64,000 bases of DNA, from contig JAKZHN010000047.1 of NCBI GenBank assembly GCA_037179335.1, positions 62,001-126,000 on the forward strand, in the 5' to 3' direction. Source of the DNA: Cyclaneusma minus. Taxonomy: Eukaryota; Ascomycota; Leotiomycetes; Marthamycetales; Marthamycetaceae. The notes below the pieces were generated by a model, which made no database searches, was not told the DNA's origin, and saw only the letters and a program-made list of their open reading frames with translations. The position numbers and the translations under genes were made by a program. Below are positions 46,399 to 58,726 of the stretch, piece after piece (the stretch's first letter is position 1; each line of letters starts with the position of its first letter).

Positions 46399-47258
46399 AT
46401 GGCTATCCGCGTGCTTTGCCTTCACGGACATGGCTCTAACAGCAAGGTACGTAACTTGCTGCTCAGTTTCAACAAGAGTCTCGTCTATCTCTAGTCGTTA
46501 TGCTACAAAATAGCTAATTGGAGTTTTCTACTAGGTGGCAGAGGCCGAATCTGGTAAGCAGGCTTTCAACAGTGAGAACTGTTGAGCATGGCGGATAAAG
46601 CTGATATTCCTATAGCGGCACTTCGACACGAGCTGGGAGATGAATACGAATGGGTTTTCGCCAATGGCACTGTGCCTGTGCCTATGGCTTCTGGTAAGCC
46701 ATCTCTCAACGATTTCAGGGCCACTGCTAAGCTTCCATAGAACTCGAGGGATTTTATTCGCCTTCCGATGAATATTTCGGGTTTTTCCCACTCGAAGATC
46801 CAAAAGCGATCCAGAAAGCCCTCGACGACCTTGAAAACTTCGTCAGTCAGGAAGGGAAGTTCGATATCGTCGCGGGAATCTCGGCTGCAACTAGTGTGAT
46901 TGCTGCCCTACTCCTGAAACACGAAGCCAGCGGCGAGTCTCTTTTCAAAGGCGCCGTGTTCTTCGCCGGCGTACCACCAGTCGACCTTACTGCTTGCCAG
47001 CTGGGCGAGCTAAACAGTATCGACAGTGTGGAGGGACTGAAGTTGATCTCTATCCCGACGGCGAACATCTGGGCGACCCGCAATGAATACCATGCTGGGA
47101 CGGCTCCTAAGCTTGCATCTTTCTGCGACGAGAAGACGAATATCAAGTTGGCACATGGAGGTCGTACATCCATCCCTGGTGCGACGGATGAGAACGAGCT
47201 AGTTGCCGCGGCAGGAGTGATCCGCAAAACGGTCGCAAAAGCTGTTGCTGTATGTTAG
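46399..47258 (+). CDS. FSH1/LovG-type serine hydrolase, divergent catalytic residues
   Basis: The exons are 46399-46446, 46535-46553, 46616-46693 and 46741-47258 (220 aa). The 19-nt second exon is supported by the family join SNSKVAEAESAALRHEL. The start MAIRVLCLHGHGSN is the family's oxyanion-loop strand. The nucleophile elbow is GISAA with Ser96, in place of GFSQG. The usual acid position reads TRNEYH, and the C-terminal GGH histidine block reads HGGRTSIPG (R190). LovG-type relatives release the chain from highly reducing PKSs, which fits the divergent position beside the PKS. Loss of acid and histidine makes normal catalysis uncertain; it may use other residues or be inactive. Confidence 0.85.
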
Positions 47259-47596
47259 TCGCGGTTACTCAGGTTTCTTGTAGGAGGTGTTTTGATTTTC
47301 GGGCTTCGGGCTTCAGTGGCTGATGGACACGAGCTTGTGTTTCTTTAACTACTTCTCATAGGTTTCCATATCCCGTATGCAATGGCACTCATTCTGTGGA
47401 ATAAAATAGGACTACTTAACTTCGTACTTCCTAGGATCATATTTGCTGGGTACCTTAGTTGGATTTGGTGACAGAAGCAAAGTGGCCGGATTCGAAAAGT
47501 TCAGTATTCTATTCCTTGAAGTAGCTATGTGAAGTACATAGACGAGGAGTTGCTGGAAAGATAGATTGAAAGAGCTATTCCACACTGCCTCTATAC
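47259..47596. other. Convergent 3' flanks of hydrolase and aminotransferase
   Basis: 338 bp without coding capacity; it must contain both transcript ends. Confidence 0.45.
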
Positions 47597-49205
47597 TTAC
47601 GCATCTGCACTCAGTCTAAGAGTCTTGCCGATCTTATCTAGTCCAATCTTTAGTTTCTCCTCGGGAATGCAGAAAGACAAACGAATCCAGCCGACCTCTC
47701 CATCCACACCCCCGACACTCTTTCCTGGAAGTACCATCACACCAGCCTCCAGCAATTCCTTGACCGCAGCTGCTTCTTCGTCCCAACTTTTCGCATGCGG
47801 GAGCAACTTGGCAAACATCTGGAAGCCAGAGTATGCGGGCATGTATTCGATCTTCCATCCCTCGAGAGCTTGCGTGACAAGGGCATAGTTGCGTCTCAGC
47901 TGGGACTTGAGACTGGTGATGATTGATGGTAATTCCGGGGAAGATAGAACAGATGTGACATAGAGGCCGTTGAAGACGGATGTCTGCAGGTAGTTGGCAA
48001 GCATGCTGCCTTCTAGGACGGGACGGTTGCGGGGAGAGACAAGACATGCCTGGACATGTTATTACTGAGTGTTCAAAGAGTAGAGGAATTCCATGAGACT
48101 GATATGAGCTTACCATTCTCGTTCCCGCAGATCCAAAGTCTTTACTGAGGCTGTAGATCACGTGGACTCGACTCGGATCCATAGGGCTTTCTTCGGTGTC
48201 ATTGACAAGTGCAAGTGCTGACGTGAAAGTGCCCTTTTCGCCTTCCCCAAACGCAGACATTGCGAAAATTTCGTCAGAGAGATAGTGTAAGCCTTTCTCC
48301 TTGCAGAAAGTCATGAGCTCGCGCAGTACGGATGGTGAATAGCATCCCGAGAGGGGATTGTGAGGATTTGTGACTGACAACGCCTTGATGCGACTGGGAT
48401 CTGGTGCATTGGCGTAAGCATCTTTTACTGCGGTCACGATGTCGGAAGTCATTGCTGAGCGGAAAGATGGTCCTTTCGCGGGAATGAAGTTGACATCGTC
48501 GCGAAACTTGGCGAAGGCCGCGGCGCCTCCTGTCATTTGTGAGCTCGGAGTAGGTAGAGATGCCAGAGTGAGTTCAACTGGTAAAAGAGAATAGTGGACG
48601 GCCACATACCCCAGAATGGAAAGGGTACCAGAACACTGTCTCCTGAATCGCAAGTGGCATAAAGAAAAGACTCGAGGCAGGTGCTTGCACCTGCGCCTAT
48701 GATGATATGTTCTGGGAGGACGGGAATGCCGGGGTGGAAGTATTGGTTGAAGAAAGTTGCAAAGGCGGAGCGAACTTGAGTAGATCCCCCCATGCCAAGA
48801 GTGTAACTGAGATCCTGGTCGCCGTTAGTCACTAGTTATTTTTCACTAGGGATGTGGTGATCCAAATGGAGAAAATAGCAGCTGGATGGCTGAAGAGTCG
48901 CATAGAAACGTGAATTTGGTTCGTAGTCCCACTTGTTGTCATTCAGGCATGATGACAGCTAGGAGAGACATGGGAGAAATGTCAAAACCACGCACCTTGT
49001 CCTCAAGATCCTCCGCCACAGCCTTCTTGAAAATGGCAAGAAGTTGGGGACGGGTAAGCCAATTCTCGGCCATTCCCATATCAATCTCGATGTTCGCGGC
49101 AGTCTCGTTCAGGCTGTCCACGCCTTTGAGCAACGGTACAAAGGCAAGTTTGGGCTGGGAGCGCTGGGACAAGCCGCTAGACGTTGATGAATTGATGTCC
49201 GCCAT
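47597..49205 (-). CDS. PLP-dependent aminotransferase, ACC-synthase-like
   Basis: The exons are 48996-49205, 48610-48814, 48114-48529 and 47597-48049 (427 aa). Fold type I class I/II enzyme: MGMAENWL near the N-terminus, GAGAST in the cofactor loop, NPHNPLSGCYS, LSDEIFA, and the Schiff-base lysine K268 in SLSKDFGSAGTRM. The 80-nt intron at 48530-48609 was chosen because it alone gives the WGGG...NFIPAKG join expected in the family; the first intron is long (181 nt) and less certain. Such enzymes transaminate or eliminate from amino acids in the cytosol. Beside a PKS it might add nitrogen to the product or supply an amino-acid-derived unit; this is inference. It is convergent with the hydrolase gene. 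Confidence 0.9.
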
Positions 49206-50092
49206 TGTCAAGGTATCTAGACAGATTGCTGTGAGATCGGGTTTTGAAAGAGAGTTAGTCGCAGGAGATTTGGTCAAAAGACTGGTCGGAGACAGCACGA
49301 GAGACTGTGGAACGAGAGTAAGAGCTCCAGCTGGTAGTAACGGTCTGTGATATGAGGATGTTAGTTAGCAGGGGTACCATGCAGGTCCACAGCAATAGAT
49401 TACAGACGAACCAATCATGCAAGCCAGACTACAATGGCCGGCCCCGCCCTTCCAGGAGGGGGTGGCTCCGTCTGACAAACATGCACGACCTATTCCCGCA
49501 GGCGCCTTGAATGGCACAACGTGCGTATATCGGCCAACAGCAAGTTCGCGATCTCGCACGCTCTGTATTGCTTAATCGGAATCAACAACGGAGTATTCAT
49601 AGCCAGTCTGCCTTATACTGCTAGCTTAACGTTACTTAAATAAACTGTGCAACCCGAATACTCCTGTTTGACGCTCACTGGCAAGCCTCGCAGCTGCTCC
49701 GGCAAGGCAGCTGGCTGCAGCCTGGAGTACATGTTGTACAGGCAGCCAGAGGGGCAGAGAATTAACTGGCTGAAAGCTTCTCCCAACTGCATGTCGATAA
49801 TGGCAAGTATGTGTCTGCAGTGTACTATTACTATCTGTCTCGTAAAAAGGCCGGGGTGTCTCGTACTGAAATCAAGATCATAAGAGCTGGAAATTATAGA
49901 TTTAAACCTGCAGATCTTAAACCTCCCCTCAAGCTAGCTTTGTATCCTGATGAACTGATACTCTTGGATCCACTCTGTAAGCACTGGACCATCACTTCTT
50001 TTCGTGTTCCAGATCACCCGCGCCTTGAATTTATGAGGTATTCACGTCACACCACGTTCCTTCATCACATCCTCCATTCTCTTAGCACGACT
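49206..50092. other. Aminotransferase upstream region
   Basis: No supported gene; short frames lack family motifs. Confidence 0.35.
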
Positions 50093-51463
50093 TCAGGCCA
50101 TATCCTTTTGGTCCACAGAGGCGTTGTTTTTGGCAACAGCAATCTGTCCCTGGGTTTCCAACTCAATCCATGGTCGTTCCGCCGCCGGTGAAGAGGACAC
50201 AGAGTCCTTTGACTTCTGGCTACCCGTCCTACTGGCCCCAGTACTGCGCAACGAAAGCACAGAACGAATACTGCGTATTATGGACTCGGGTCCGCGTTTG
50301 TGGAAGAGGACCGGACCAAGCATAGGAAGCGATGCTGCGATAATAGAAACACAGACCTCGACCGTACTCCATATCACAACATCGGCCGCTAGATCTGAAG
50401 AAATAATCAGAGTCCTGTGACCAAGTGCACCATTTTCATGGGAGTGTAATGATACGATGCAGGATATATAGAACTCACCGAAGTCCGTGACAACATCATT
50501 CTGGGGGCCGTACAAAACGCGGTACAGGATCCAGACACGAACAGCTTCGGCAATGACGGATCTAATGGTATAATTAGTGTCCCGAGTCTCAATACTATCA
50601 AAAGTCGAGTTTGGGAAGCTCACAATGCACCGAGCAGAAAAACACATCCCAGGAGAACCTTTTTCTTCTGAGTAAGGTGTAGACGCCGAATCATGAATGA
50701 TGGCAACGACAAAACAATGACATCTAGCGCAAGATCGAGGCAAGCATAGACCATATTGAAGTCCGGGTAATTGAGAATGAAGTTTATCTTTGTAGGGTCG
50801 CGTGACCAATTGTCAGAAACCGGCCATTGCTCGAAAACTTGGGCCTGATGCATGCTGTTAGGATCAAGGATAGGTCTATCTCCGGATGCTTCTGAGGAAT
50901 AAAGGAAGATGTATCAGGGAGCATACCAAGAAACTACCAAGACCCCACATCGTAACTATTACTATCAAGGCGTTGGCGACGAGAACAAATTTTTTTGTTA
51001 TGAAGATGCGCTTGTAGAAGAACAAAACAGATAATTTGATAGTAGCGAGGTCGAACATCATGATAGTTGGCTGAATGAAAAGGATCTGCAGGTTTTTGTC
51101 AGAGCGCAGTAGTTCTAGGTGCGATGGTGTCAGAGAGTTCCTACCTTCCCATAAACTACCCACAAATCAGTCGCTGGTGTGATTGGGGTACCTAGAGCAT
51201 AGACACCGGCACCCCATGCCACGAGGATGCAATTCGCTAACGCCGTGATCTGTGATTTTTGTAAGCTAAACATTGACGAGAAATCTAGCGAGCCCGTGGT
51301 AGTGCAAGCAGCTTACCAATGATATAAGAATGAGCCAATCGTCAACGAGAAATGGCGCTTTATTGATACTCCTGGCGAGAAATCGCAATACAACGGAGAT
51401 CAAAGCGAGGAATCCAAACACAACACTGACCGCCACGCACGAAGTTTGGGAAGAGGTATACAT
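50093..51463 (-). CDS. Rhodopsin-domain (SAT4/PTH11-like) seven-helix membrane protein
   Basis: The exons are 51317-51463, 51145-51249, 50927-51085, 50624-50844, 50479-50561 and 50093-50394 (338 aa). The start at 51463 (MYTSSQTSCVAV) places a short tail before helix 1; 51475 is possible. Family blocks in order: RFLARSI then FLVDDWLIL, AWGAGVYALGTP, a KLSVLFFYKRIF helix, YPDFNMVYACLDLALDVIVLSLPSF, and VEVCVSIIAASLPMLGP at the seventh helix. A Ser-rich 65-residue cytoplasmic tail follows. These proteins lie in the plasma membrane; some fungal members act as sensors, but ligands are mostly unknown. It lies between the aminotransferase and the MFS gene, divergent from the latter. Confidence 0.9.
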
Positions 51464-52296
51464 TGTAAGGCGCATATGTCTTTTGCGCCTAAGAGTTGTA
51501 GTGGTGACAAAGATGTCCGAGAATGCCAACAAGCAAAAGCCGTGGCGGATATGTTGAAGATGCAGGTTACAAGCATCGAGATAAGAAGAAACGGAGGATA
51601 CGGCTGATGCCGAGGAGACGACTTGAGCTGAGCCTCAAGTCCTGGGTGTAACAATATAGGGGAGTAATAAAGGATGACAGCGGGGTAGCTGAAAAATGAT
51701 AATCATACCCCCCCCCCCCCCCCAAATCCTTCCAATGTCGTGGCGGGTCACCTCGATGGTACTTGGTATGCGGTGCACAGCCTGACTATATGCGGTGTGA
51801 TGACTACGTATTGGAGTTACACTGCATTTCGTATACTTGTCGAAGGATGCCACGTTTCGAGAATAGACAAATCATGTAAACAGTTGCAGGCGATAATCCT
51901 AACCCACGCAAGGCATTTTTATTCGGGAGTAACTTGAGTCGGTTGCCTAAAGATAAGAAAAAGTAGGCAAATATCGATCGTTGTCAAGGCTCTGCGAGGC
52001 TCTGCTAGGCTCTGCTAGGCTCTACTAGGCATCACATTATCAAACCATTTCCAAGTGACCCGGACAGAAGATTGAGCCGACTTCTTAGAGCGTAAGGGGT
52101 GTTGTTAGTCCCGTAGTACCAATACTTGATTTAACTTCTGAAGACCAAAGTAGAGTTCTTCTCTTTCGCTGTTAGATTTTGTTCATATTTCACGCAACTT
52201 CGTTCCTAAGAGTCTGACTGCAAAGCCAGAGCTCAGCCTCCCCTCTCTTCCTCCCGCCCCCTTCCGCTGTCCCCGGAACATCTCGACTCCTGCATT
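51464..52296. promoter_or_regulatory. Divergent promoter region with poly-C and 10-bp repeats
   Basis: Shared upstream region of the rhodopsin-domain gene and the MFS gene. It contains a run of 16 C (51708-51723) and four tandem copies of TCTGCTAGGC-type units (51991-52030). Confidence 0.6.
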
Positions 52297-54438
52297 ATGG
52301 CTGGGTCTTGCGAGGGTGTTGCTCAAGCCAGGGATGATGCTGGCTTGAATACCACTGACACGAACAGCGATACCGATCGAGAACATGGCGCATCAAGTCT
52401 ACACTATGGACCGTCGCCTGTGGTAGAGAACTCGAAGCTCGAGGCTGGAGTGATAGTGAAAGAATCGGCTTCAAACGATGAAAGCCATATCGTATATGTG
52501 CATGGATGGAGACTGTGGGTTTTGACGGTAGCGTCAGTCTTGACATGAAACAATAATCCAACGAGATCCGGTAGCTGACGGCTCACTTTCATCACGATAT
52601 ACAGCATATGGATCACCATCTTTCTTGCGAACATAGAGGCATACATCGTAAGCACTGCACTCATCGCTATCTCGAGCCAGCTCGAAGGCTACGATGACTC
52701 GACATGGATAGTTTCTGGATATCAAATTTCATTCACAGGTATGTCCCGAGATATTACACATGCCGCCGTCTTGACTATCTGGAAATAACACCATCACTCG
52801 CAAGGTTTTCTCGTTATTTGGGCCAAAATGAGCGACATATTTGGACGCAAATATACCCTACTTGCTTCGATTTTCATTTTCATCATCTTCTCAGCGTCTT
52901 GCGGTGCAGCACAAACAATGACACAACTGTGAATCCCCCAGGCCCCCCCTAATTGCTCATGGAGCGAGTCACTAAATATTATCTTAGCATCGTTTTCCGG
53001 GTCTTCCAAGGCTGCGGGGCGTCTGGCGCATTCTCGGTTACCATGGCGATTGTTTACAAAATGGTTCCGAAGCCAAAACTGCCACTTTATACCGGCTTCT
53101 GTTTCATCGTCGTTGCGCTGGCCACTACCAGTGGCCCTTTAATCGGTGGTTCTATTGTCACGCAACAAAGCTCCTGGCGCTGGGTATTTTTATTCAAGTG
53201 AGTTTTCTGACGATTGAAGAAAGGCCGCACTGACTTCCGACAGTGTCCCTGCTTCTGCCCTGGTATTTGGTCTTTTCCTCATATTTATGCCTATGGGGTA
53301 CGCCGACGATTCTAGCATCTCATCTTCCGCAGTCCAAAAGGAACATACGTGGCAGCTTCTCGAGAAAGTGGATTTTTTAGGAGCTTTCCTGCTACTCAGT
53401 GCCTCATTTCTCTTAGTTACAGCACTCCTCGAAACCTCCACGGCATTTTCCTGGTCCTCGGCTGTATTCATCGTCCTCATAGTGCTTTCAGCACTTTTAT
53501 GGATCTCTTTCATTCTATGGGAGAGATTTCTAAGTGGGCGGGAAAGTAGGCAAGAGGAGATGTTCCCTTGGCGATTCGTGAAAAATCGCGCCTGGATGGC
53601 AATGTTGCTGTACGGCCCACATTTATTCCCACCCCCTTCCATACCCCTAGTTTACTCATCTTACTGACTTAATTCAGAGTGAGCTTTCTCGTCGGTATCC
53701 CCGGCGGAATTGTGCTTGTCTCCATCCCTCAGCGCTTCCAAATTATCGAGTCATTCTCTCCTCTCCAAGCCGGCATCCACTTCCTGCCTTACACTGTTGC
53801 CAGTCCTTTCGGGTTAATAATCGGCAACACCGTTGGTGGTGCAACGAAAATTCCGCCAATTTATCTCATGCTTTGCAGTAGTTTGACTCAGCTACTCGGC
53901 TTAGGTCTGCTCAATCTGGTTCCTACCAGCGGGGGAATGTTGGCAGGCATGTACGTGTTTGAGATATTGATAGCGCTGGGGTTTGGAGTAACATCAAGTC
54001 TTACAATGCTGGCAACACCACACTGCCTTCAAGACAAAGACATAGGTATATACCTACCCCGAAACCCCGTTTTCGTTTCTCAAACTCTTTGGCGCCGCAA
54101 TCGGCTAATCCACATCTTGTACAGCGGTTGGCACATCATCAATGGTGCAAGCACGAATAATGGGCTCCGCCATAGGCCTAGCGATTGCTATGAGTGTAGT
54201 CAACTCTTATCTGGACTCCTCTCTAGCCTCCGTGCTTTCCTCCTCCCAGATCTCGTCACTTTTACAAAACTTGGACACTTTGGGTATTTTCGACCCAAAC
54301 GTGCAACAGGAAATACGCAACGATTTTGGGAAAGCATTTCATCTAGAGAACTGGATCATGGTGGGTGTGACCGTCGTGCAGGTTTTGGCAGTGGCTTTGA
54401 TGTGGAGGAAGCCACAAATCAGTTTGCATACCGCGTGA
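52297..54438 (+). CDS. MFS transporter, DHA2 (14-helix) type
   Basis: The exons are 52297-52532, 52605-52738, 52805-52928, 52988-53197, 53244-53609, 53678-54045 and 54125-54438 (583 aa). A 70-residue polar N-terminal tail precedes the first helix. Signatures: STALIAISSQLEGYDDSTW, motif A-like WAKMSDIFGRKYTLL, FRVFQGCGASGAFSV, and GPLIGGSIVTQQSSWRWVFLFN (antiporter motif C region). The 14-helix layout continues to a C-terminal KPQISLHTA. It is expected to be a proton-coupled exporter in the plasma membrane and is the natural candidate for efflux of the PKS product. One acceptor (CGCAAG at 52804) is non-ideal but keeps the frame. Confidence 0.92.
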
Positions 54439-56045
54439 AGTTCCTAGGTATATTTGGCGGAGTGTCACGTCAGAGCACTGGGGGAACGAGAACGGAGTTC
54501 AGATGTTGTATTGACTCTAAGGAGGAAAGGTGGGAACCTGACCGCGACGGTCTTATAAGGAAGGCCGTCGCTGACGGAGCTACTACCTACTTAGCAGGCC
54601 GCAATTCAATAAGAGGCCGATGCATCACCCACAATACTGGTTGCTCTGTACGGCATGCTATACATGTTGCAAAAACGAGGCAAAGCTAGGCGAGCTCTAG
54701 GCAGGTAGTAGTATTCGGAGTTTCAGATCCCGGCACTGCGGCAGTGATCTTGGAATATAACCGGCCAAGCCCCCATGGACAGGAGTGTTAGCCTCGTGCC
54801 TCGAAGCCCGTAGTGACAGGAATATCACCAGGTCTCCGGTCGAAGCCCTAAAAAAATTCTTCAAGCTTCTCTACTAGTGCTCACTGCTCAACTTGAAACG
54901 AAACATTCACAGCTGCCAACCATGGACAAATTCGGGTCTTTTGTGTTCAACCTCGTTCCAAAATTGCCCAGGTGCGCCTCCAGAACCAACAAAAGCCAAA
55001 GAACGTAAGTAGGTATTTGAGGTAGTCGTCAGGTTGTGCCGCTCTTCCTCGACAGCTCATCGGCTCTCGCATTATGCCGGAGCCTCGCAACAAGAACAGC
55101 CGAGCTTGAAATAATGCTTCGATTTCATGCAGAGGAACAGCGAGGGTGTCACCATTTTCCCCTATACACCCTCCTCGGCATACCCGACAAGCGGCTCCAA
55201 AAATAGCGCATCCTGCTCGACCCCAGGAATCCACCTGCACTTCCTCGTTTCAGCCTTGCACGAACGAGAATGGCTTGTGAAACTGTGGTGGCGGTGAGCA
55301 GTAGGGCTGAAAGTTCGACTTAGAAACTTACGGCTCTGAAACGAGTCGCTTGGAGATAAGACCGAGAGTCTCCGTGAGGTGATATCGATGTATCTTGTGT
55401 CGATGTTGCAAAGGCAAGGCTACCTATGAATGGTGAAAGAGAAACTGTGAGTCTTCCCGGATATGCCAGTGTACAGCTCCTCTACCCCACCAATGTCGTA
55501 CTTCCCCGTGCTTTTTGTGAAACTCGAGCTCAAGTACGTCAGCCCGAGTGGGGGCGGAAACGATCGTTCAGCTTAAGGGTCAAAGTGACCTGACAATCCA
55601 TTCTACACTACCATTTAGAACCAAAGCCCGAATTCTGAGGTATGCTTGAATGATCCCAAGATCTGCATCAATCTCGAGCATGAGCAAAGTTGACTAACTT
55701 CCTCGACTACGAAAGCTTGACCGATGTCGCTGACACGACAGCCCGGCAAGTCGGTTGTGACACATGCTGTTGAAACTTGAAGGGACGGCCAGCTATCATT
55801 CAGCTGAACATCGCATGAACGCTCAACCATTCAGCCTTCCAAACTTGAAGAAATTTCAAATGGACTTCCTTGTCAATTCGCCAGAGTCATACGATCGTGG
55901 AACATCTTGCGTTTTCCAAGTCCGCCGCTATGTTCTGGAAGTCTGGGAAAATGATGATGCTGAACATTTCCTTTCTCCAAGTACCCAAATCCGATGCTTC
56001 TCGTACCTTCTCAATGTTTTTGATGATCTTCACTTGATTCTTGAA
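54439..56045. other. Intergenic, no supported gene
   Basis: An ATG-initiated frame near 54922 is short and ends quickly; minus-strand frames at 54.9-55.8 kb have no motifs. The frame of the following gene is open upstream of its chosen start (from 55764), so a longer N-terminus is possible. Confidence 0.35.
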
Positions 56046-57473
56046 ATGACAAACATCACTCCTGGAAACGTCAACCTCAACGAGGACATCAGCTCACATG
56101 TCATCGCATCCGTCGTGCCGTGTGCGATTTTCTCAGGTCTCGCTGTGGCCGGCCGTCTCTCATCACGAAAGCTCAGTCAAGTGCCTTTGATCTGGTCGGA
56201 TTATCTTGTCATCGCAGCGCTGCCTATTGTCTGGACCACTTCTGCGATCATCATATCTGGTAACACAGCCTCTGCGTTTTGTTAATGGTCGTGATTTTGA
56301 CGCACAAGTACCAATAATAACACTTGAGGTTTTCTATTCCAGACGCGACTCTCGGCCTTGGGAAACATGCACAAGCTGTGAGCATTGCCGATCAGGAAGA
56401 GTATCTGCTGGTCAGTTCTCCGGGTCTTTTTGAAAGTTACCGTAGATCCAGCGCGCTTCCCACTTCATCTCCCAGCCCATCTTTCAAAGCTCATGTCTTC
56501 AAGATCCCTAACACAAAATAACAGACAGCATTCATCACCGAAATCTTCTACACCCTCTCCCTAACCCTAACAAAACTCTCCATCCTCCTCCTCTACCTCG
56601 CCATCTTCCACCGCCCCTACCCCCACACCTTCAACTTCCTCGCCTACCTCCTCGCCATCCTGACAATCTTCTGGAGCATCGCCAGCATCTTGGTCAGCAT
56701 CTTCACCTGCAACCCCGTGGACAGTTTCTGGATATTCACAAAGCCGCGAACTTGTATCCAGTCGCATGTGTTTTACTTGGGCAATTCGGTGCCGAATATT
56801 GTGACTGATGTGGCGATTTTGGCGTTGCCGATTAGGGAGGTGTGGAGGTTGGAGATGAAGAGGAAGGGGAAGTGGGCGGTGAGTGGGATGTTTGCGTTGG
56901 GGAGCTTGTGAGTTTTCCGTATTGACATTTACAATGAGAGTTTGATGACAGCATGCTGATTAGCTGCAGTGTTGTGGTGGCTAGTGGTATACGATTGAAG
57001 TACTTGTTGGAGATGGATGTGACCGATTTCACTTGTGAGTTTTACTGCGCTTTTTTGCTCTCGATTTTGTATTTGTTCCTCGTCATTTCCTTTCCCTTTT
57101 CTGTTTGCCCCTCAAAATCTCTTTTGCACTTTCACTCTGCATCACCTAAAGTCCCAAAACTAAACACTACCATCCAGGGAGTTACGTAGGAGTAGAAATC
57201 TGGAGCGCAGTCGAAGTAAACATCGCTCTGATCAGCGCCTGCCTACCCACCCTACGACCCGTGCTATCCCATCTCGCGTCTTCCATAGGCCTCAGCTCCT
57301 TGATAAACACCAGCGGAAAGCAGCGAGAAAGCGGATACGACATGGAAACGATTGGCTCAGGTCAGTCTCGTCGAAATCCACCAGAAGGATTTCAGCATTT
57401 GGCGGACGCTGAGTTGATAGAGTATACTGCGAGCACAGATAATTTTGCGAAACTCTACATTAGGTCAGCATAA
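56046..57473 (+). CDS. Rhodopsin-domain (SAT4/PTH11-like) seven-helix membrane protein
   Basis: The exons are 56046-56259, 56343-56410, 56525-56907, 56970-57034 and 57178-57473 (341 aa). Start MTNITPGNVNLNEDISSHV; an upstream in-frame ATG at 55764 would add 94 unrelated residues. Motifs: WSDYLVIAALPI, LGLGKHAQAV, a KLSILLLYLAIFHRPYPH helix, FTCNPVDSFW, GNSVPNIVTDVAILALPI and WSAVEVNIALISACLPTLRP. A Ser/Glu-rich tail follows. It is the same family as the gene at 50.1 kb but clearly diverged, with different intron positions. Probable plasma-membrane sensor-type protein of unknown ligand, at the right edge of the PKS cluster. Confidence 0.9.
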
Positions 57474-57755
57474 TTGAAGAGATTTCGGGACCAGGAAAGA
57501 GAAGATGATTGCTCATTTTCTGTTATCGCTGTCAGAGTCCCAAGTCTAGGCACCGGAGAATTAAGTCAAGGGTGCAAAACGTGGGAAACGAGAGCTACCT
57601 ATAGCCGAGGGGTCTCCATTTTTAAAGGCAGGTGACTATTACTAGCGCCTCGCTTCAGCCCTGGCTCTCGCTAAGCCTTGTCCTTGGTGCAGGGCCATTA
57701 CATCCGCCCTCCTTATCACATTTAGCCATTCGCTAACCGGGCATCCTAACTTTTC

Positions 57756-57832
57756 TAACCCTCCTAACCCTCCTAACCCTCCTAATCCTCCTAATCCTCC
57801 TAACCCACCTAACCTTCCTAACTGTCGCATGA
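57756..57832. repeat. Telomere-like 9-bp array, left
   Basis: About eight units of CTAACCCTC with drift to CTAATCCTC and CTAACCTTC are visible. The CTAACCCT core resembles the fungal telomere unit CCCTAA. Confidence 0.8.
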
Positions 57833-57861
57833 GCAGAAGGACCAGGAGACTGGATAGAGAT

Positions 57862-58468
57862 GTTCCGTGCAATTCGCCATTTTGGCCCATTTACAAATGG
57901 GCTGGCCTATCTACAAATAGTACGCTATTTATAAATAGAATAGACCATTTTCAAATGGGCTGGCCTATAATCAATTTTCAATTCTCAATTTTTAAAAAAC
58001 CTTTAAATAGCGGTTTAAAAAGCTTTGGGGACCGCCAAGGCTGGCCAAGCCAGCTGTATTACACGAATAGAAGCTCGGACCCTTGCCCGGCCTTTCTCTA
58101 TAAAGTAATTCCCGCTTTTAAATATAAAGCTATCGTAAGCCTTGGCAAGGGTATTCACCACCTCGTCAGCGCTACTAAAATCACCACATCGTCGCCGCCC
58201 CGCTACGCGCAATTAAGGCAGAAAAGGCAAAAAAGAAAAACAATTACATTTAAAGGCATTTAATTAAAATATTTCAAATATGTATTTGTATTAAAATCTT
58301 TTTTTTTCCTGGGGTTCCTTCTCTGAATAGCTTCAAAAACTGAAAAAACTGAAAATTGAATATGGGCTGGCCCATTTGCAAATGGGCCATGCCATTTGTA
58401 AATGGCGTGCCATTTGTAAACGGGCCAGCCCATTTACAAATAGGCCCAATTGACAAATTGCACGGAAC
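57862..58468. mobile_element. 607-bp inverted-repeat element
   Basis: GTTCCGTGCAATT at 57862 is matched by its reverse complement ending at 58468. The similarity continues inward for over 100 bp as diverged arms full of AAATGGGCTGGCC and ATTTACAAAT blocks. The core is AT-rich with no convincing gene. A TIR-type non-autonomous element is the simplest reading. It lies between two telomere-like 9-bp arrays. Confidence 0.7.
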
Positions 58469-58568
58469 AGAGAGGACTGAGGAGAAAAGAGCTAAAGGAG
58501 CCCTCTCTCGTTCGTACATATAGACCACTAGCTAACTAATAGAGCTGCCAAGGCGCTATCCTGCAACA

Positions 58569-58620
58569 CTAACCTTCCTGACCTTCCTAACCTTCCTAAT
58601 CTTCCTAATCTTCCCAACCC
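58569..58620. repeat. Telomere-like 9-bp array, right
   Basis: About six units of CTAACCTTC/CTAATCTTC, in the same orientation as the left array on the other side of the inverted-repeat element. Confidence 0.7.
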
Positions 58621-58726
58621 TAAGTTTCCTAATGTTACGGCGCTGGCCTGAGAGGGCCTGTGGTGTTCCATATAGAGTATGTTAGCATATCAAGTGGCAG
58701 TCTTGATATATTAGTCCTTTTAGCGC

